Made by a program: the position numbers and the translations under genes
In this document: piece after piece, positions 60,766 through 64,000 of the stretch
How the letters are laid out: the number at the start of each line of letters is the position of its first letter
Position numbering within the stretch: position 1 is the stretch's first letter
Notes under the pieces: model-generated
What the model was told of the DNA's origin: nothing
Seen by the model: only the letters and a program-made list of their open reading frames with translations
Databases searched by the model: none
DNA from: Rhodococcus opacus
Lineage (GTDB): Bacteria; Actinomycetota; Actinomycetes; Mycobacteriales; Mycobacteriaceae
Assembly: GCF_012396235.1 (NCBI RefSeq)
Contig: NZ_JAAXPA010000019.1
Coordinates: 62,001 to 126,000 of the forward strand
DNA length: 64,000 nt
Direction of reading: 5' to 3'

Positions 60766-60945
60766 GGTGTGCCTCCAGTGTCGGGTGGCCCGGGCAGCGG
60801 CCGTGGGTCCGGTCGACGGGATGTGCGACTGCGGTACCTTTTAGCTGTTGCCGGGACTTCTCGGCACGTGACCGATCAGCGCGCCGAAGCACCCGCGACT
60901 CTACCGAGATCATGCGGCGCGGAGCAGGGAAGGGCCGGAGCGAGA

Positions 60946-61179
60946 GTGCAAGCGTTCATCCTGATCCAGACCGAAGTCGGCAAGGCCGCGGCGATCGCGA
61001 CCGAGATCGCGAAGATCACCGGAGTCCGGACCGCCGAGGACGTGGTCGGACCGTACGACGTCATCGTGCGGGTGTCCGCCGACGATGTCGCCCCCGTCGT
61101 CAAGGAGATCCGTCAGGTCTCCGGCATCACTCGCACCCTCACCTGCGACGTCCCCGAAAAGTCTGCGAACAAGAACTGA
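60946..61179 (+). CDS. stand-alone Lrp/AsnC effector-domain (RAM) protein
   Basis: A 77-aa protein consisting only of the regulation-of-amino-acid-metabolism (RAM) domain. The GTG start at 60946 follows GGAGCGAGA. It has VQAFILIQTEVGKAAAIATE and GVRTAEDVVGPYDVIVRVSA, the ferredoxin-like fold that binds amino acids in Lrp proteins. No helix-turn-helix is present, so it cannot bind DNA alone; it may join other Lrp members or act as a ligand-sensing subunit. It is 2 bp before the DUF3515 gene and divergent from thiL. Confidence 0.87.
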   Translation: MQAFILIQTEVGKAAAIATEIAKITGVRTAEDVVGPYDVIVRVSADDVAPVVKEIRQVSGITRTLTCDVPEKSANKN

Positions 61180-61181
61180 GC

Positions 61182-61778
61182 ATGTCCGACCTCGAACCCG
61201 AACAGAACGCCCCCGCCGGCAACTCCGACCCGGTTCCCGGGGAGCGGCGCAATCCCGCACTCATCGCGACGGCCGTTGCGCTCCCCGTGGCCCTGGTCAT
61301 CGGCATCGTCGTCGCGGCGGTGTTCGCCGGCCGGAACCCGGTGAAGGAACCCGTGTCGCTGGGCCCCGTGCCCGCGCCCGCATCCGGCTCCGCGGAGTGC
61401 GCCACCCTGATGGCGGGCCTTCCCGAGGCTCTGGGCGACTACACGCGCGCCGAACTCACCGAACCCGCTCCCGAGGCGACCGCCGCGTGGCAACCGGCCG
61501 AGGGCGAACCACTCGTCCTGCGTTGTGGTCTGGACCGCCCCGCGGAGTTCGATCAGGCTTCGCCGCTGCAGGTCATCGACGGAGTTCAGTGGTTCGAGAT
61601 CTCGGGCGCGAGCGCCGGAATCGACGCGAGCAGCTATTTCGCCGTCGACCGCGGCGTGTACATCGGACTCACGGTTCCCACCGGGGTGGGACCGACGCCG
61701 CTTCAGGACATTTCCGGTGCGGTGTCGCAGGCGTTGCCGCAGCAACCCCTCGATCCGGCGCCCGTGGCGAATCCCTGA
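61182..61778 (+). CDS. DUF3515 membrane-anchored protein
   Basis: A 198-aa actinobacterial protein of unknown function. ATG start 61182, with only 2 bp from the RAM gene. A cytosolic N-terminus of about 25 residues precedes one membrane helix (ALIATAVALPVALVIGIVVA). An extracytoplasmic domain follows, with two conserved Cys (ECATLMAGLP, LRCGLDRP) and a Gly/Tyr segment (YFAVDRGVYIGLTVPTGVGP). In mycobacteria a DUF3515 gene is next to ddlA (from memory), as here, hinting at envelope work. Confidence 0.85.
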   Translation: MSDLEPEQNAPAGNSDPVPGERRNPALIATAVALPVALVIGIVVAAVFAGRNPVKEPVSLGPVPAPASGSAECATLMAGLPEALGDYTRAELTEPAPEATAAWQPAEGEPLVLRCGLDRPAEFDQASPLQVIDGVQWFEISGASAGIDASSYFAVDRGVYIGLTVPTGVGPTPLQDISGAVSQALPQQPLDPAPVANP

Positions 61779-61797
61779 GCGCCGGACCGCGATTTCT

Positions 61798-62904
61798 CTA
61801 GCGGAGACCGACGCCGCGCGCAAGGGCGGTGTCGACCAGGGTCGAGACGAGGGCGCCGTAGTCGACGCCCACCGCACCCCACATGCGCGGGTACATCGAG
61901 ATCGACGTGAATCCGGGCATCGTGTTGATCTCGTTGATCACCGGGCCGTCTTCGGTCACGAAGAAGTCCACCCGCGCGAGTCCCTGGCAGTCGAGCGCGG
62001 AGAACGCGCGCACCGCGAGTTCACGGATCTCTTCGCTGACCGATTCGTCGAGTTTCGCGGGCACGTCGAACTCGCACACGTCGTCGAGGTATTTGCTGTC
62101 GAAGTCGTAGAACGCCTCGTCGTCGCCTGCGCCTTCCGGCATCCGGATCTCGGCGATGACGCTGGCCCGCACGTCGCCGTCCGGGAACTCGAGGACTCCG
62201 CACTCGACCTCGCGGCCGACGATCCCGGATTCGACGATCACCTTCGGGTCGTGCAGACGGGCGTGGGTGATGGCGTCGTCGAGCGCGGCCCACTCGGCCA
62301 CCCGGGTGATGCCGATCGAGGATCCGCCGCGGGCCGGCTTCACGAATACCGGGAGGTGGAGGCGGGACTTCTGTTCGTCGGTCAGCGTGGCGGTGCCGGG
62401 GCGCAGGACGACCTGGTACCCGATGGGCAGGCCTTCCGCGGCGAGCAGCTTCTTCGTGAATTCCTTGTCCATACCGGCAGCGCTGGCGAGCACGCCGGGA
62501 CCGACGTACGGGACACCTGCGAGTTCGAGTAGGCCCTGGATCGTGCCGTCCTCGCCGTAGGCGCCGTGCAGGACGGGGAAGACGACGTCGACCGAGGCCA
62601 GGATCTTGCCCGCTTCGCCGTCGTCGAGGGCGACGAGGTCACCGGACCGCGTCGGGTCGGCGGTGAGGGCCAGTGCGGACCCGTCGGCATCGACGCTGGG
62701 CAGTGCCCGGCCGCGGATGGCCAGCGTCTCGGGGTCGGTGGAGCCGAGAACCCACGAGCCCTCGGTGGTGATGCCGATCGGCACCACCTCGTACCGTTCC
62801 GGGTCGAGGTTCCTCAGGACGCTTCCGGCCGACACACAGGACACGGAATGCTCGTTGCTGCGGCCACCGAAGATGACGGCTACCCGGGTACGCGGTTTAC
62901 TCAC
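61798..62904 (-). CDS. ddl: D-alanine--D-alanine ligase
   Basis: ATP-dependent ligase that makes the D-Ala-D-Ala end of the peptidoglycan stem. The 368-aa ATP-grasp protein has [20 protein letters not shown] at the N-terminus, [38 protein letters not shown] (Lys and Gly loop), and [20 protein letters not shown] with the metal-binding Asp, Glu and Asn. Ends in [20 protein letters not shown]. Convergent with DUF3515 across 19 bp. Confidence 0.97.
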   Translation of the reverse strand: MSKPRTRVAVIFGGRSNEHSVSCVSAGSVLRNLDPERYEVVPIGITTEGSWVLGSTDPETLAIRGRALPSVDADGSALALTADPTRSGDLVALDDGEAGKILASVDVVFPVLHGAYGEDGTIQGLLELAGVPYVGPGVLASAAGMDKEFTKKLLAAEGLPIGYQVVLRPGTATLTDEQKSRLHLPVFVKPARGGSSIGITRVAEWAALDDAITHARLHDPKVIVESGIVGREVECGVLEFPDGDVRASVIAEIRMPEGAGDDEAFYDFDSKYLDDVCEFDVPAKLDESVSEEIRELAVRAFSALDCQGLARVDFFVTEDGPVINEINTMPGFTSISMYPRMWGAVGVDYGALVSTLVDTALARGVGLR

Positions 62905-62996
62905 GACACAAACCGTACCGTCGCCGTGACCCGCTCACCGCACCCACCTCTCCTCATATTTCCTTCGCCGACCTCACGACACGTCGGGTGCCGCAC

Positions 62997-64000
62997 TCAC
63001 AATGCGGACAGGGCTTGCTCGAGATCGGCGACGAGGTCTTCGGTGTCCTCGATTCCACACGAGATCCGCACGAACCCGTCGGGCACGGGGTCACCCCACC
63101 GGGCCCGGCGGTCGGCGCTGGTGTGGATGCCGCCGAAGCTCGTCGCAGGCACGAGGAGCTCACTTCCGGCCACGAGTCGGTGGAACTGTTCGGCGGAGTC
63201 CACCTCGAAGCTCACCAGCCCGCCGAATCTACGCATCTGACCGGCGGCGACGGCGTGCGCAGGATCTTCGGGCAGCCCCGGGTACCGGACACGGTGAGCC
63301 GCCGGGTGCGACTCGAGCAGGGCCGCGAGGGCCAGGGCGTTGGCGCACTGCCGCTCGAATCGCAGACCGGCCGTCCCGAGACTCCGGTGGGCGAGCCACG
63401 TCTCGAACGGCCCCAGCACCGTGCCCGACAGCGCCCTCTCGCGTTCCATTCCGGCCAGGAAGTCGGCGTCCGACGCGGCGATGTACCCCATGAGGAGATC
63501 ACTGTGACCGCTCAAAGTCTTTGTGCCGCTGGCGACTACCACGTCGGCGCCGAGTTCGAGCGGCTGCTGGCCGAGTGGGGTGGCGGTCGTGTTGTCCACC
63601 ACGAGAACTGCGCCCGCGTTGGCGCACTGCTCGGACACGGTGCGCAGATCCACCACGTCGAGGGACGGGTTGGCCGGAGTCTCGGCCACCACCACCGTCG
63701 TCCCCTCGGCGGACGCCAGCAGTGCGGCGGCCGCCTCGCCGGCCATGTCGGCGGTCCGCAGTTCGTGCACGGTGATGCCCATCGGCTCCAGGCGCTCCCG
63801 CGCGTACGCACGCACCTGGTAGTAACCGTCGGACGGAACGACCACGGTGTCACCGGCGGTGAGCAGACTCCGCAGCACGACGGTGACCGCCGACATCCCG
63901 GAGCCGACGACGAGTGCGCCCGCGGCGCCCTCGAGCGTCGCCAGCGCCGATTCGAGGTCGCGCCACCCCGGATTGGAGGCACGCGCGTAGGTGTCGGACT
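62997..64000 (-). CDS. Cys/Met-metabolism PLP-dependent enzyme (5' partial)
   Basis: The last 334 residues of a trans-sulfuration-type PLP enzyme, such as cystathionine gamma-lyase or synthase; the N-terminus lies beyond the window's right edge. Reading continues to the edge: SDTYARASNPGWRDLESALA is the family's substrate-loop and helix motif. The PLP lysine is in VVASGTKTLSGHSDLLMGY; PANPSLDVVDLRTVSE and VDNTTATPLGQQPLELGADV are other signatures. ISCGIEDTEDLVADLEQAL is the usual C-terminus. Which reaction it catalyses cannot be read from this part. Confidence 0.88.
   Translation of the reverse strand, partial: SDTYARASNPGWRDLESALATLEGAAGALVVGSGMSAVTVVLRSLLTAGDTVVVPSDGYYQVRAYARERLEPMGITVHELRTADMAGEAAAALLASAEGTTVVVAETPANPSLDVVDLRTVSEQCANAGAVLVVDNTTATPLGQQPLELGADVVVASGTKTLSGHSDLLMGYIAASDADFLAGMERERALSGTVLGPFETWLAHRSLGTAGLRFERQCANALALAALLESHPAAHRVRYPGLPEDPAHAVAAGQMRRFGGLVSFEVDSAEQFHRLVAGSELLVPATSFGGIHTSADRRARWGDPVPDGFVRISCGIEDTEDLVADLEQALSAL

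Overview
The window is a stretch of chromosome from a high-GC, mycolic-acid-type actinobacterium. Protein sequences and gene order point to Rhodococcus (R. jostii / R. opacus / R. wratislaviensis group is my best guess). From memory of the Mycobacterium tuberculosis map, the order follows that genome from about cdsA/frr/pyrH (Rv2881c-Rv2883c) to ddlA (Rv2981c), with local insertions and losses. Nearly all genes are on the minus strand, so the window is best read from right to left. I see no rRNA, tRNA, CRISPR array, insertion sequence or prophage.

Layout, left to right. 1-6 kb: the end of a CitE-like lyase gene (+), then the translation/phospholipid operon rpsB-tsf-pyrH-frr-cdsA-methyltransferase (transcribed leftward), with a structured rpsB leader and hairpins between rpsB and tsf and after tsf. 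6-16 kb: a secreted M23 peptidase, an orphan MinD/ParA ATPase, xerC, a Bcr/CflA efflux pump, a siderophore-interacting protein with an IdeR-type iron box, a decayed acyl-CoA carboxylase (accD) pseudogene, then dprA-yifB-yraN and a luciferase-like oxidoreductase. 16-20.3 kb: an accessory catabolic unit, in which a two-domain Lrp/AsnC regulator is divergent from an amidohydrolase and an MHS-type transporter that overlap by 4 bp. 20.3-30 kb: patatin, DUF2469, rnhB, lepB, rplS, a membrane protein, tex, an lppW-like protein, and the rpsP-khpA-rimM-trmD operon. 30-43 kb: a nitrogen/secretion/chromosome block (amt-glnB-glnD, ffh, an amidohydrolase, ftsY, smc, acylphosphatase, a beta-propeller protein, an OsmC protein). 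44-57 kb: a flavin/PNPOx-like protein, mutM, rnc, rpmF, DUF177, a SepIVA-like protein, coaD, rsmD, pyc, recG and a DAK2/FakA-type kinase. 57-64 kb: rpmB, an enoyl-CoA hydratase followed by a 32-bp x4 tandem repeat, ung, a gamma-carbonic-anhydrase-like protein, thiL, a stand-alone Lrp/AsnC effector domain, DUF3515, ddl, and the C-terminal part of a Cys/Met-metabolism PLP enzyme cut by the window edge.

How they work together: most of the window is core machinery for translation, protein export (lepB, ffh, ftsY), DNA repair and recombination (xerC, dprA, recG, mutM, ung, rnhB), division and chromosome structure (SepIVA, smc), and nitrogen sensing (amt-glnB-glnD). The accessory signals are the iron-regulated ViuB-type gene, the AsnC/amidohydrolase/MHS unit, the Bcr/CflA pump and the accD remnant.

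I did not find a clearly undescribed multi-gene system. The most interesting unexplained signals are regulatory or structural: a 38-bp GlnR-type box with exact consensus spacing before amt, a near-perfect 44-bp inverted repeat inside the first codons of glnD, a folded rpsB leader, a four-copy 32-bp repeat that duplicates the end of a coding sequence, and a thiL gene whose only well-placed start looks like ATC. Most gene starts below are inferred from ribosome-binding sites and recalled family N-termini.
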